DNA of 64,000 nucleotides from Epiperipatus broadwayi. Taxonomy: Eukaryota; Onychophora; Udeonychophora; Euonychophora; Peripatidae. Positions 9,440 to 21,877 of this stretch are shown here, one piece after another. The notes under the pieces were generated by a model. The model had not been told where the DNA came from. It worked only from the letters and a program-made list of their open reading frames with translations, and did not search any database. The stretch is from the NCBI GenBank assembly GCA_028023455.1, contig JAQFVV010006203.1, forward strand, positions 10,202,876 to 10,266,875, read 5' to 3'. Position numbers and translations under genes: made by a program. Position 1 is the first letter of the stretch; each line of letters opens with the position of its first letter.

Positions 9440-10548
9440 TCTAATAAAAAGTAATATTAAAGTGAGAGAGATTTTATGCATATTATCTATAGATGGACTT
9501 AATAATCTCTACTACACATTCTTGAAATATATGAATTTTAAAAGACAAATGATTCCCAAGATGCATTTCATGCTGAAGAAGCACTCACATCACAATCTCT
9601 CATTATCATATGTTCAGTATTTTGTTGCTACTAATTTGCTATATTATGATTTATAAGCATCAAATTTACTCCACCTACAACTTTGACATGATCCACTTTG
9701 GGTAATTACATTATGATTATCGCTAATCATTTATTAAACTAGTGCTTATCTGCAGCCCAAATGTAAACATTAAACTTCAGTTAAAGATTAATATATCTTT
9801 TTTAATTAAACACAGTAATTAAATTGCATTTTTCTTTTTTCATGTGTAATATCTTTTAGAGTTGTATACTTAATCATCTTCATTCCCTACACATTCTTGA
9901 AACACATGAAATGCATCTTGTGGATCATTTGTCTTTTAAGATTTCTTATTTCATGTGTTTCAAAAATGTATAGTGGAGTAGAGGTTATTAAATACATCTA
10001 TGAAATATATTACACATGAAAAAAAAAGAATTGAAGTTCACCATGTAAAGGTGTTTAAATAAAAAATGTATATTCTCTTTAACTGAGGTTTAATGCTTAT
10101 ATCTGGGCTAAAGATATTCTCTAGTTTAATAATGATTAGTGATAATCATTAATGTATTTATCTATAGTGGATCTTATCAAGATAGATGGTGGAATTAGTT
10201 TGTCTCTTGTAAATCAATCTATTGATAAATAATGAACATTTGATAAAAATATTTGGGAGAGATTATGACCTGGGCCAATTAATAAATATTGGTTCAGCAT
10301 GAAATAAATCTTGGGGTTTATTTGTCTTTTAAAATGTCTTCGTTCATGTATTTTAAGAGTGTGTAGTGAAGTGAAAGTTATTAAATACATCCATAAAAGA
10401 TATTACACCTGGAAAACAGAGAAATAAAGTTGAATTAAACAACAGATATGTTAATCTTTAATAGATTTAATGATTATATCTGGATTAGAGATAATCTCTA
10501 GTTTAATATGATTAGTGATAATCATTAATGTATTTATATAGAGTAGAT
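9440..10548. repeat. Mosaic of inverted and direct repeat copies
   Basis: Three copies of one unknown repeat are visible. One lies reversed at about 9460-9800. One is direct at about 9840-10215 and is itself palindromic (9842-9930 against 9952-10020, ends CATGTGTAAT / ATTACACATG). One is direct at about 10255-10548, continuing after the hAT insertion at 10957. Shared words include GATTAGTGATAATCATTAATG and the TTATTAAATACAT block. A weaker relative lies near 12480-12600. No protein is encoded. Confidence 0.6.
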
Positions 10549-10956
10549 CAGGGGTCTCCAACCCTATGCCTGCGGGTACCATGGCACCCGCAGACCATTT
10601 TACTTGTGCCCGCTGCTATCCAAACATGATAAAAAATTATTTATTTGATAAAAATAAATGTAATTTTTAAAATTTCTTTATAAATTGTTGTATTATATTG
10701 TAATCAAATTGTAGGGCATACTATACTTTTACAGTGTAAAAATATAAGCATTAATTATATGTTAAAATTTTATTTTTGAAATAAATATTTTTTTGTACAT
10801 TATGTGTATTATTAACAATATCCAACTATAAATTTACATTGAAAAAATAAATGGTGCCTGCCATCTGGTTGAAAAAAATAAATGGTGTCCGCCACCTGGC
10901 CGATATTATAGAATGTGCTCTTAAGTGCAAAAAGGTTGGGGACCCCTGGAGTAGAT
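10541..10956. mobile_element. Non-autonomous hAT element, 400 bp, with 8-bp target duplication
   Basis: The element spans 10549-10948. It starts CAGGGGTCTCCAACC and ends GGTTGGGGACCCCTG, a terminal inverted repeat typical of hAT transposons. It is flanked by identical 8-bp copies GAGTAGAT (10541-10548 and 10949-10956), the hAT signature. The interior is short, has GC-rich segments near both ends (CCTGCGGGTACCATGG...; CCGCCACCTGGCC) and encodes nothing, so it depended on a transposase elsewhere. The clean duplication implies a recent insertion. It interrupts the third copy of the 9.4-10.5 kb repeat. Confidence 0.93.
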
Positions 10957-13759
10957 CATATCAAAGTTGTGGGTAGAGTAAATTTGACACTTGTACATGA
11001 AAATATAACAATTTATCTAGATTTGAAAACAACACATCCATAAGTAAAGGTGTTTTTTTTTTCAATTCACTACTCCAATATTCTTTTTATAACTGAATAA
11101 TATAATCTATTTTATACTCATGTCTTAACTCATCTACCAGCTATGACACTACATTGCATTGACATTAAAATCAAATTCATAGTTCATTTTCATCTATCTG
11201 TAGCATTCTTTTTATAGTTTTGTCTTCATTTAACAATCAAAACCAAACCTGAATATATGTTTTATTGATATTAATTTTAATTAGAATACATAAATTTTGA
11301 TATCTTTCAATAAAAAGTTAATTCAAGGAGATCAGGTGTTTATAAAAAGGTATTCAATGTTAAACTTTAGAGAAATTTAAAAATGCTATTTAATTGTAAT
11401 TTGTTTATTTATTTTTATAAAATTAAATTAAATATTTGTTTTTTAGTAAGAACACAATGTATACATTAAGCTTTTATTTAAAAATATTTGCTTTTGTAGC
11501 AAAAAAATTAATTAACTGAAAATTTACTAATAACTAATAGGAAGAGCTTATAATTAAATTAGGAATGCTTATTGTTAAATAAAGGCCACCAACTTGGTCA
11601 AGCATTGGTGGTCGAGTGGTCAGCACAGCTGTCTTACAAGTAGTTCTCCTGGGTTCCTGGCCGACGCTTTGATACATAAAAAAAAAAACTTTCAAGAATG
11701 TCATTTTTCTTATAATTATAAATGGAATTTTAAGATTTAAAAAAATAATAATTCATGCTGAAATATATATGGTTGTTTTTTTTTTTCAAAATTTGTTTTA
11801 CTGGCTGAATTTATTGAAGAAAAAAATTTTTTATTACAATACATTTTTAGTGGTTAAAAATGAATTCTTTTATTTGATTATTTATTTTTTATTATTTATT
11901 CTTTAACTTTATTTGCAAAGTTGATACATTATTTTTAAGATTATTTCTTTATAATATTTTTAATAATTTTTTTCAAAAATTTAAATATATAATGAAAAGT
12001 AAGTTTTTTTTATTACTTAATAAATAAAATAAAATCAATGGCACATTGTAACAACAAAAATTAGTTCACTAAAAAATTAGTTTATATAGTTTTTTAATTC
12101 ATTTGCAATCATAGATATGTATGTAAATGTTTAGACATTTATATATTTGTGTGTGTATTAAAAATTTATATTGGACATAATATTAACTTGATTTTTGCTG
12201 TCTGTGAGAAAATTTATAAGCATATAGTATGAATGCAGCAGTTATATATAAAATAATTCAATTCTGAATATAAAAGCGTGTAAATCTTACTTTTCTAAAC
12301 ATATGAGTTCTTGTGTGTATGTGTGTCTAAATGCAATCATTTGTTTTCCAATGCATTTCAATTAGATATAGCCGCTTTGTTTAAACAGTAAAACTAATGA
12401 GTCTTACAAGATTAAATGAGTTTTATAAATTAATACTTGATAATGCTGCAGTTTGCTTTATATAATATATATGTGTAGAGATGGTAATCTGGACCAACTG
12501 ATGATTGCTGGTTTAGCATGAAATATGTATATTGGTGATTATTTATCTTTTCATCATATATGTGTTCAAGTGTATCAGTGTTATGAGATAGTTTGGAGAG
12601 TGGTGAGTTGTGTGAAAGTCTATGCTCATATATCCTATATGTTTATATAATATAGAAATTGCAATGCATTTTGGTACAGGTATCATAAATTGTAAAATTG
12701 AATCTTATATATTCATTTAAATTGTATTTATGATTTGTGTTTGAATATTTTATCACTATCTAAAACCACATATGCATTATTTTTTCTCACTTATATAAAG
12801 TGACTCCCAATAATCCAGAATTGAGTAATATGTGACAAAAGTATATAAATTGTGTGACATAGCCATTGTGATTGAAATGTATCATTAGCTTTTATACATT
12901 ATATGAGCTAAAAATGTTTAAAAATTTCATTTATTATATATTTAATCCTAACTAAAGATTAATAGCAAAAAGTATTAATAGTATGAAATAAAAATATCAA
13001 AAAAATACTCCTTTAACTTTATTGGTCATAATGCAAAGATAATATGCTATTATCTGAAGAATTGTGATGGTGGCTTTTCTCTTGCAGTTATATGAATTTT
13101 TTTTTTTTTTTAAAAAAAAAAACCTTTATTTTACTTTTCTAAATGCATTCAATTGATAGGGATAACACAAAAGTTACTATGTAACTAATATTTTAAGTTT
13201 TAGATCTTGCTAACATTGCAACCAATTAAATATTTTTCCAAAAAGTAATAGGCAGTAAAAATTTAATATATTTCTCTTTGACTATTTTCTTGATTCCTCC
13301 AATCTTTTTTAAGAGAAAGGTTACTAAATGGTTTCCAAACATTACTGATGATCACACTACATTGACTTATAAGATTGTTTCCCCTTGTTATGTGAACTTC
13401 TTTAAGTTTTCTTTTTATTTATTCCTCTTTACCCAATATTTTTGTATATTCCAGTAGAATATATGAACAATGTGCTACTTTTGATACATCTGTCATTTCT
13501 TGTTTTTACAAGCCATTATTTTATATTTTTTAACTAGTTCAATTTAATGATTCAATTAGAAGACAAAAATATCTGTAATTATAAATGCAAACAATAAAGA
13601 AACACAAATCTAAGACAATATAGTCATTATTACTAAAAACAAAAATTTAGAAAAAAAAATTTTTTTTAATGTTTCAATTATTAATTTGTTTGTTTCTAAA
13701 TTCTAAATACATTAGACTATTCAGTAAATTTGTTCCCAAATAATTAATGCAAATGTGTT
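10957..13759. other. SVOP intron, mostly unique AT-rich DNA
   Basis: It starts with the remainder of the repeat split by the hAT element (to about 11020). Apart from the tRNA-derived element at 11.6 kb and a weak relative of the 10.3-kb repeat near 12480-12600, I see only homopolymer and TA-rich sequence. Confidence 0.5.
11595..11690 (+). repeat. tRNA-derived SINE-like copy 2
   Basis: Positions 11602-11667 have the same tRNA-like body as copy 1: GCATTGGTGG, a GAGTGGTCAGCA A-box region, a CTTACAA anticodon loop, a GGGTTCC remnant of the B box, and CCGACGC. The GGTCAA extension is on the left, TTTGATACAT on the right, and a run of A follows. Several body positions are deleted, so it is a decayed copy. 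Confidence 0.65.
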
Positions 13760-14225
13760 TAATGTTTCATTTTGTGTTATAAATAATGTTAATAAATTAG
13801 TGAATAATTCTAAAAATATCACCCTATTGAGCAGAAAAGAAATGTTGTGTGATAAATTTTGGGGGAATGCATATTATCATATATAGGTGAATCCAGTTTC
13901 AGTATTGAAAAAAGATTAAAGGAGCATGTCAAGCATTTGTGCATGAGAGGTCAGCACAGCTGCCTTACAAGCAGTTGTCCCGGGTAGTGGGTTCACTTCC
14001 CGGCCAATGCTATGACACATGAAAAAAAAGTCAAAATAATAATGATTTAATAACTGCTTCAGTTTTCTTGGATCATGAAAGGACATGTAAATATAAATTT
14101 GTTTGATATTGAAAGTGTTTATATTTTTTATGAAGAGAGAAACCATAATAATAATAAAAAATGAGGCAATTTTCATAAATAGAAATACAATAAAATATAA
14201 TTAATAGACAAGCTGTTTAACATTA
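13760..14225 (+). mobile_element. Decayed Penelope GIY-YIG copy interrupted by a SINE
   Basis: The sequence follows the + strand Penelope fragment at 1460-1850: GTTTCATTTTGTGTT, then AATAATTCTAAAAATAT, GAAAAAAGATTAAAGGAGCAT, a tRNA-derived insertion, then CTTCAGTTTTCTTGGATCATGAAAGGACATGTAA and a tail like AATAGACAAGC. Frameshifts and stops destroy the endonuclease. About 35 bases present in the intact copy are missing at the insertion point. It stands alone here, without an inverted partner. Confidence 0.7.
13926..14030 (+). repeat. tRNA-derived SINE-like copy 3, nested
   Basis: The tRNA-like body is at 13933-14010 (AGGTCAGCACAGCTGCCTTA A-box region, GGGTTCACTTCCCGG B-box arm, CCAATGC), with the same ATGTCAAGCAT / ATGCTATGACACAT extended ends and a run of A. 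It lies inside the Penelope relic. The T arm is the best preserved of the three copies. Confidence 0.7.
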
Positions 14226-14654
14226 AAATTCAGGATTCATGGGATTTGAGTTGATGACATTTGCTTCCATTTTGTTTGTGAATTTAATGGTAGTTGAGGC
14301 AGGTTAAGGAATTAACCAAAACTTCTTCTGCAGAATTATTGTTATATTTATTATTTTTATTGTTATGAAAATAATCAAATAGGTAATTAATCATGTACAA
14401 GGTTGCAATGTCTAACACTGACTGAGTGACACATTATGAATACAGGCAATTAAAAAAAGGTAAATAACTTTTATTTTCATTCAGTTTGCAGAGAACATAG
14501 ATTGAAAAAGTTTTAAAGTATATCTAACATTAATGTGATTATGTAAAAACAATATTTCAAATGACATTTGACACTTGTAAATTGAGTTAATAATGTAACA
14601 TTATCTAACATGGGAGAAGTAATTACATGCATTAATCTCTTATTGTTTATTTTT
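14226..14654. other. SVOP intron, nothing recognised
   Basis: Unique AT-rich sequence between the Penelope relic and LTR element A. Confidence 0.5.
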
Positions 14655-14659
14655 GTCAC

Positions 14660-15410
14660 TGTCATATCTCATCTTGCTTCCAAATAATTGCTTAATCTAG
14701 GTTCCTTTCTTATCACAATCGGACTGAGCATTCATTGCCACTAGCCAATATGTATATATAAAGATAACATACAGCCAATGGTAAAAACAGGACAATAAGC
14801 AATGATGCTTATGGAATCTGAGTGTTTCCATTAAGATTGGGAATCTGGCTATAAATAATCAGCCTTTTTAAAGTAAGAGAGAGAATGACTATCAAACCTG
14901 TAAGATAGTGTGTGTTCTCCAGGAAACAACTGTTAAACCTGAATAACAGTAGTCTAGTTCTCTTACATGGTTAAAGAAATTCCTGCTAACCTGAGCAGCA
15001 ATGATTATTTCAGAGACTATAGCTATTTAAGCTAATGGTTAACACAGTGAGGCAAGTCCATGTTTAGGACTGGAAGCTACCAGATGAAGCTGACTCAAGG
15101 CAAGCTGTAAATACAGCTGGAAGAGTTATTATACTTACTCACAAGGCAGGCTGTCAAATATTGCTGAAAGTGGGCAGAAAAATCTGTGAGGGCACATACA
15201 GTCCTTTCTTCAACAGTTCATATTAGAATTAGTAGTTATGCCTGCTAGACAGTAACAGGCAGAGTATAATCATCATTACTTAAGTCTGTAAATATTGTAA
15301 TATATCAGAAATCATGTGTATGTTTGTATCTATATATTATTAATAAATTTATTATTAAAATGTATGTATATTCGTTTGTGTTTATATGTATAATCATGAC
15401 AAACACAACA
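14660..15410 (+). repeat. 5' LTR of element A
   Basis: A 751-bp LTR beginning TG and ending CA. It aligns with 17607-17714 plus 20354-21019, with shared words such as CCAATAAGCAATGAT-like, CAGCCTTTTT, GTGAGGCAAGT and ATCATTACTTAA. A TATATA run about 90 bases in marks the point where the other LTR was invaded. Confidence 0.85.
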
Positions 15411-17606
15411 GATTTGATGCACTTCAACAAAATAAAAAAAATATTTTTCTCCCCATGCCTGGAAATAAATATTCAAGCAACAAAATTTTGCCCCGTGGAT
15501 CAACAGATTTTGTCATCATTCAGAAAAATTGACCACAAACATTATTGGTATGTCAATAAAATTTTGTAAAATTAATTGAGAGTGGTTAGTCTAATAATAA
15601 AGACACCCCCTTCCTTGTAGGTTGATAGATTTTGTCTTATATCAGAAATTGACAGTTATGTAAACAATAGCTTGTAAAATAAACATTAAAAGATCATTCT
15701 GGGTGCATTGCCAATTGCTCAACAAGCTTTGTGATAAATGCTTAGCCAGAGAAAGCATTTAAAATATCTCTGTCAGGAAACCCCCAAAACCTCTGACCAA
15801 TGGTTTCATGCTTTGGCACTCCTTAGAGAGGCGCTAAGGTTGTTTCATACACTAGATCTAAAAATACCAGCCCAAAGCCAGCATTTATCTAAAACTTTGT
15901 ATCGAGTGGAAAGCTTGAGCAATTAGCAATACTCATTGTTTATATTTTACAAGTTTAAAACAATGGGGTCATGTGATTTATGCCTCTATTTTTTTCCATT
16001 CTGAGTGGTGACTCGCATAAATTAAAAGAATTTTTTTCTCTCTTGTGATATAAAAAAGATAAAAATAATAGAATGATTAATATTGGCTCAAATGAAGCAT
16101 TCAAACTGGCCTATCTAGAGAATTGGCCAAGCTATAAAGGAATAATCTTTTCTTTTCAGGCTATATCAGATCCAAAAGTCCAGAGTTGAAATTAGTCATG
16201 CTTATGTCAATAATTGAACCCCAGACTTATGAGGTCCTAATATCACAAACAACATCAGATATACAAAATGATCTAGATTTTGATAAAACATTATCTCCAC
16301 TAACCAACTTGTTTTATCTGTGGAATAAACTATTATAATCTTAGAAAGTCAAGCTATTAATGGATCCTGACATAAACTCTGAATCGGCTTTGTCTCAAGC
16401 AACACTAGCAGAGTCAATGACTAGAGAAGCAAAGCTATTGAAAAAAATAAATTCTAATATTCAAAATATTGAGCAGAACACTGGGTCAGTCAAGCACCCA
16501 GTGAATAACTCAAATAAATCAATAACAATCAGTAAAAAGCATTGTTACAAATGTAATGAACCAATAGACACACACACAATGTCCACACTCCTATACTTTG
16601 TGTACATATTGCAAGTATGTCAGTGATACAAGATCTGCTTGTTTTAAAATGAAACAACAAGTATAGATTAATCCATTCCAAAAAGCAAAAAAGCAATTTA
16701 AAGTCAAAAACAAATTACCTGCATAAATAACCTGAGAAATAGTGACTTTGATTTCAAACACATGCGCTCTCACAAAGAAACTATTCACAGGGTTTGCAGT
16801 GTCAAACAAGACCTGGTCTATCATTAATAAGAGTAATAAATTTCAGCTGTATCTTAGCAATAAATCAATAACTGATTACTAGGGCAATCAAATAACACTC
16901 TTTGGACAGACAAGAGTCAAAGTTACGATATCTAATATGACTATTACCACTGGTCATAGTATCAAGGAGATATAGCAATTTATTAGACCATGACTGCTTC
17001 AGTCACTTAGGGTTTGCAGTGACAGAAGTGAACCAGCTCACAATTATAAGTGATGTAAAAAGGGTTTACCCAGACAATTATTCAGGGTTTGAACCCTAAA
17101 ATAATGCAAAAAAACTATAAACACAAAGTGGATAGATACCCATCCTACATTGCATGTTCAAGGGCATCACCAAATGGATTCCATCAGTGGTGATTGGATT
17201 TAAAGGGCTTCAAACAGTAGTGGTTAAAACTGCTGATGGATAACCTCATTGTCATAAGAACCAACTTAGGTTAAATGAACCTACAGTTCCATGACCAGAT
17301 ATTAGCAAAGGCTCATCAGATGAAAAAAATGGCAAGCCAATAGTGATGTGGCATCAATCAACTGCATGAATCTACAAATCCAAGACCAGACATCAGTGAA
17401 ACATCAACAGATGAAACAGTTGTAATCTACCAGGGATAAATCAACAGCCAGCTATAATGGATCTACAGTTAGAAGAATACCAAGTGATCACAATACCAAA
17501 CCTACTGAGAACATCACCAAGCCAGAAGAAGTGACAAAGTGAAGATGTTTTCCAACACACCTGCATGACTACATTCTCCTGGCTAATTTTAGCCAGGAGG
17601 AGAGAA
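15411..17606 (+). pseudogene. Degenerate gag region of element A
   Basis: Short open pieces remain (for example 16360-16626). Just upstream, around 16195-16335, one frame reads MSIIEPQTYEVLISQTTSDI, resembling the Ty3-type gag segment that precedes the zinc knuckle. Near 16540-16650 there is CYKCNEP followed, across a frameshift in a CA-rich run, by C-P-H-S-Y and CTYCKY, a cysteine-rich knuckle-like remnant. A LFGQTRVKVTI segment near 16900 may be protease-related. No reverse transcriptase or integrase motif was found. Many stops make it non-functional. Confidence 0.55.
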
Positions 17607-17714
17607 TGTCATATCTCACCTTGCCTTCAATAACACACTTGTTCAGATTCCTTTCTTATTATGATTGAATTGAGTATTCATTAGGACTAGCCATTGCATA
17701 TATATATATATAAT
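17607..17714 (+). repeat. 3' LTR of element A, left piece
   Basis: This starts with TGTCATATCTCACCTTGC directly after the polypurine tract and matches the first 105 or so bases of the 5' LTR up to its TATATA run. The rest of the LTR is at 20354-21019. Confidence 0.8.
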
Positions 17715-20353
17715 TGAAACCCAATCGTATATCAAGCATTTAACCCATAAATGTCAAAGCCCCAGTTGGGCAGCCATTGAAACCCTCCCTACAACTCCAT
17801 CTTTTCACTTATTTATAATTGCCCAGGTGCCAATTCTATGCAAAATAGAATAAATTTATAATTGTAAATTATATTTAAACTTAATTAAAAGATTTTTATA
17901 TTGAAATTACCCTATGGCTTAGCTCAGTTGAGATTATAGGGTATGGTCTTTATATATCAAGCCAACAAGGATGATAAAAACATCTATAAACAATAATATT
18001 ATAAGATTAATTGAAATATGTTCAGAGCATCTGTTCAATACTAAACTATTGCACAATCATCAAGTATCATATTTAATATAGAATAGTCAATTATTAGGAC
18101 CGGGTACTTTTCTATCCATATCACTATCTATTCTAAACAAAGTAAAATGTATTACTGGCATTGTAATACTGAGACTTATTACCACTAAACAAATTTAACT
18201 AAAACTTGAATTATTTGACAAACTTATATCTTCTATAACTATGCTATGATAATTAGATGTGTGTGTGTGTGTGGAAATGAAGAATCGAACGTATATAATC
18301 AAGGAATTCCTATAAGCTGTTGATTCAATAAAATATTTATTAAAAAAAATAAAATCAAAAATAAATCATAAATAAAAAAAAATATTATTGATACACCTTT
18401 ATCACCAATTACATTTCTTCTGTGGTAAAATGAAAATTCACTACTTTTAATATGTTAATCATATATCTTCGAATATGTGCATTTGTTTATATAATAAATA
18501 TCATGAATTTCTAAACTATATTCTATTGGATTATTTATAAAACTTTGATGATGACAGAAATTAATCATCTTTTATACATATTATAGAATTTTATATAACA
18601 CTTGTCTGTTATAACCAATATATATTCCATCTAACATTAACTATACAAAAATTAAAGACAAGCATGGGACAACAATAATAAAACACTTATATACGTGAGA
18701 GTTAATAATATCTCCCAAACTCCATTTAAATAATCTAATCATCCCTAATCATTTCTATTGTCAAGTTATATTCACTCTACTTCCTATATAACAAACTTAT
18801 AACCGACAAGGTTTTTATTCTTTATTTTTTTTAAATAAAAATCATTAACGAAATTCAGCATAATAAATACAATTAAAAAAATAATAATAATATAGCATCA
18901 CGCACATATCTGAACATCTATAACCACCGATAATATAATTTCTAGATTATATAAAATAATACATAATCATATTATAAATGATATGAAGTTACATTGTATT
19001 TGTTGTTTTGTTTTTTTAAAAAAAAAAAAATAAATAAAAATTGATTATACATCTGCTGTATTCAGTAATGAAAATATTTATCAGTATCTTGTCATTACAG
19101 GTTAAGTTTTTTTAAACAAAATTGAAAGTTAAAAGAAACACATATATTAATTTCAGTGACACAGTAGATTATAACATAAAAAAATGTCTATCCATTGTTA
19201 AAGCATATTTTTGTTAAGAATGACAATAGTCTTTTCCTTTTAGAATTCCATGATAAGCCTTATAATTACATTTGCATGCATTGAAAATTATTTTGTTATA
19301 GACACGCGTATAGTGAAGTTATACAGTATAAAATTATCTTCTTGATATCAGATTAGATATATAAATTTTTTCATTTTAAATTTTGTTTTATAGAATATTG
19401 ATAGCAAATTCTTTAAGTTAAAAATCAGGCATTTAATTTTAGCGTCTAAGAAAAGAATTTGAAGTAGCTCTATTTTACAAAACGTTGCCATTTTAATATT
19501 ATTCATGTTTTAATAATATTTTGAAATAAATTATAATAACTTATCTTATGTAACATCCAGGTATTCCAAAGGTAGTGAACTTAAATCATGACTTTGGCAG
19601 AACTTTGAAGCTGGTTTCCTTTTGGGTCTATCTCTTCATTGTTTTATTTACTCCAGTAGTACAATATAAATTTTCCATAAATATATTATTAGAATCCTTG
19701 TGATTTTTTTTATGTTTGTTTTTTTTTTTGATTTATTTAAGTTTTTTTTAACTTCTTCCTCGGAGGTTTTTTTTTTTTACTTTTTAGTTGTAAACCCTGT
19801 CTTTCTCTCCTCACGCCCTCTATGTTTCCATGACAATTTTGGAAGCTTGCCAGAAATATTATTTATAAAATTTTAAACAATATAATGTTTGAATATACTA
19901 TACATAGTAATTAAAAAAAATATTAATTATTAATTTTAAAATGTCATTTACTATTACAAATAATCTTTATCATTTTTAAATTATAAGATTCTAAGACAAT
20001 ATATAATCAATAAATTATAAATAAAATATAAAAAAGAAAATTCTACTTAATAATACACATATGCATCTGCCTATGATGACATGTAAATCTTCTATTGTAC
20101 ACAAACATCTACCACTAAACATATAGCCCCAAAATTCCATCAATCAATCTACCCATTTAAGATTTTAATTTTGTTAAATCCCAATTTTAATTAGCAAATC
20201 ACATCACAGTTTAGGCCTAATTTTACCAAAAATTCAATTCCAAATATTATATTATATCACAATTCATTTTTCTCAACTAATTATCTTTATCCCTTATTAG
20301 TACAAATGTGACCTTCCCCATATTTCTTTCTGGTGCCAACCTGGAAGGTTACA
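17715..20353. mobile_element. Insert in LTR of A: putative solo LTR, about 2.64 kb
   Basis: The insert begins TGAAACCC and ends GGTTACA, so it has TG...CA ends. It lies in a TA-rich microsatellite, as elements C and D do, and its GGTTACA end is the same as the LTR end of element C. Its length is close to the LTR of D. It has no gag or pol. These points suggest a solo LTR left by recombination. The flanking 4-5 bases (ATAAT and ATATA) do not match perfectly, and I could not align the body to the LTRs of C or D, so this is an inference. Confidence 0.45.
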
Positions 20354-21019
20354 ATATATATATATATATAAAGATAATGCACAGTCAATGGCAAAAACCG
20401 ACCAATAAGCAATGATACCCATTGAATCTGAATGTTTTCATTAAGGTTGAGTCTGTGGCAATAAATAGACAGCCTTTTTGAAGGTAAGGGAGAGAACGAC
20501 TGGCAAACCTGAAAGATGGTATCTGTTCTCCAGAGAACAACTGTCAAATCTGAATAACATTATCCCAGTTTTCCTATACAATTAAAGCAAACTCCCTAAC
20601 CTGAAGAGCAATGATTGTTCTTCTAACTGTAGTTATTTAATCAACAGTTAACATAGTGAGGCAAGTTCACATTTAGGACCAGAATCAGCCAGAATTGAAG
20701 CTGACTTGAGGTAAGCTGTAAATGCAGCTGGAAGAGTTGTACTTATTCACAAGGTAGGTTGTCAAATACACTAGAAATGGGTAGAGAAATCCATAAGGGC
20801 ATATAGTCTCTTCTTCAACAATTCACATTAGAACTGGTAGCTATATCCTGCTAGTCAGCAGCAGGCTGAGTAGTGCCATCATTACTTAAATCTGTAAATA
20901 TTGTTAAACATATTAAAAATCGAGTACATATTTGTATCTATATATTACTAATAAATATATTATTAAAATGTACGTATTATCATTTGTGTTTATATGTATA
21001 ATCGTGACTAAACATAACA
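20354..21019 (+). repeat. 3' LTR of element A, right piece
   Basis: This continues the 5' LTR sequence from the TATATA run (AAAGATAA...CAGTCAATGG) to the ACATAACA end. It is followed by GTCAT, the altered target duplication. Confidence 0.82.
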
Positions 21020-21034
21020 GTCATTTTCTGAAAA

Positions 21035-21335
21035 TGGTTTATTTAACCGTCGAGGTTAAACAATAAATTATCTCCAACCTTTAAACGTCCAACTGGCACC
21101 TTAACAAATTAGTGTTCGCTCTACTTTATAATTAATTAATACTACTAGCAGATAATTCTTTGTGTAAGCTGCAAGTTAATAATTTTGTATACTCATTTTA
21201 TATCTCACGCGAGCATGAAGTATGTTGTTAGCAACAAAGATTATTATTGTTGTTGTTCTAAGCAAATAATTATTTCTCAGCGATGTATCCATTGTTCTGG
21301 GTAGTATCACGTCAGGTTTTAATTAATACATCACA
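21035..21335 (-). repeat. 3' LTR of element B
   Basis: 301 bp, near identical to 23272-23572. In the sense direction it starts TGTGATGTATTAATT and ends AATAAACCA. Confidence 0.92.
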
Positions 21336-21418
21336 CTTCTCCTCCCACTACACAGAACTAGGAGTAACATGGAATACATTTTATTTTCTCTATAGTCCAA
21401 CATAGCATTTTCTCTTTT

Positions 21419-21877
21419 CTAGTGGACATAGTCCTTTAAGAATATGGGAGACTGTTTTTTTCTCTGAGGTCTTGGTGATCTTGGTTTATCTATCTCAGAT
21501 TTCGTCTCTGCCGGTTCGATGATTTTATTTCCACTGGGTTTATTGTTCTCCCAGCTTGGAGAACTGTGATGGCATATGTGGTTTATGTGTCGCTTGTGTA
21601 GACTATCTCTAAACCATACTTTTTCTCCAGCTATGAATGTTTTATTTTCTGTTTTGGACAGCACATTTTTAGCTGGTAACCATGAACTATATTCTTTGTG
21701 GGCATTTGATTGACATGCTGTGCATGTTTTTGTGAAGGACTCAATGTTCTCATTTATCTTAGGCCACCAAACATAGCTTCTGGCAAGTGCTTTTGCCCAA
21801 ACAACTCCTGGGTGACCATTGTGCAACATTTTGAGCACCTGATTCCAGCCCTGCAAGGGTATTATAACTGTCTCCAT
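21419..21877 (-). pseudogene. Integrase remnant (zinc-binding domain and C-terminal tail) of element B
   Basis: This 152-residue frame contains VLKMLHNGHPGVVWAKALAR, YVWWPKINENIE and CTACQSN. That is the H-x(n)-H...C-x2-C zinc-binding domain found at the N-terminus of Ty3 integrases. Directly after it comes YSSWLPAKN and then FIAGEKVWFRD, which resembles the C-terminal domain. The catalytic D,D-35-E core (about 150 residues) is missing between them. The frame overlaps and is out of register with the gag-protease frame, so a frameshift separates it from the upstream part. Confidence 0.8.

Larger units (their letters stand above)
14655..21024 (+). mobile_element. LTR retrotransposon A (Ty3-like), decayed and split
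   Basis: The 5' LTR is 14660-15410 (TGTCATAT...ACACAACA). The 3' LTR starts at 17607 with the same TGTCATATCTCA and ends at 21019 (...ACATAACA). It is preceded by a purine tract (CAGGAGGAGAGAA, PPT). Flanks GTCAC (14655-14659) and GTCAT (21020-21024) are a target duplication with one change. The 3' LTR is cut at about 17714 by a 2.6-kb insert and resumes at about 20354. The interior of 2.2 kb keeps gag-like fragments only. The LTRs differ at many positions, so this is the oldest of the LTR elements here. Confidence 0.85.
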
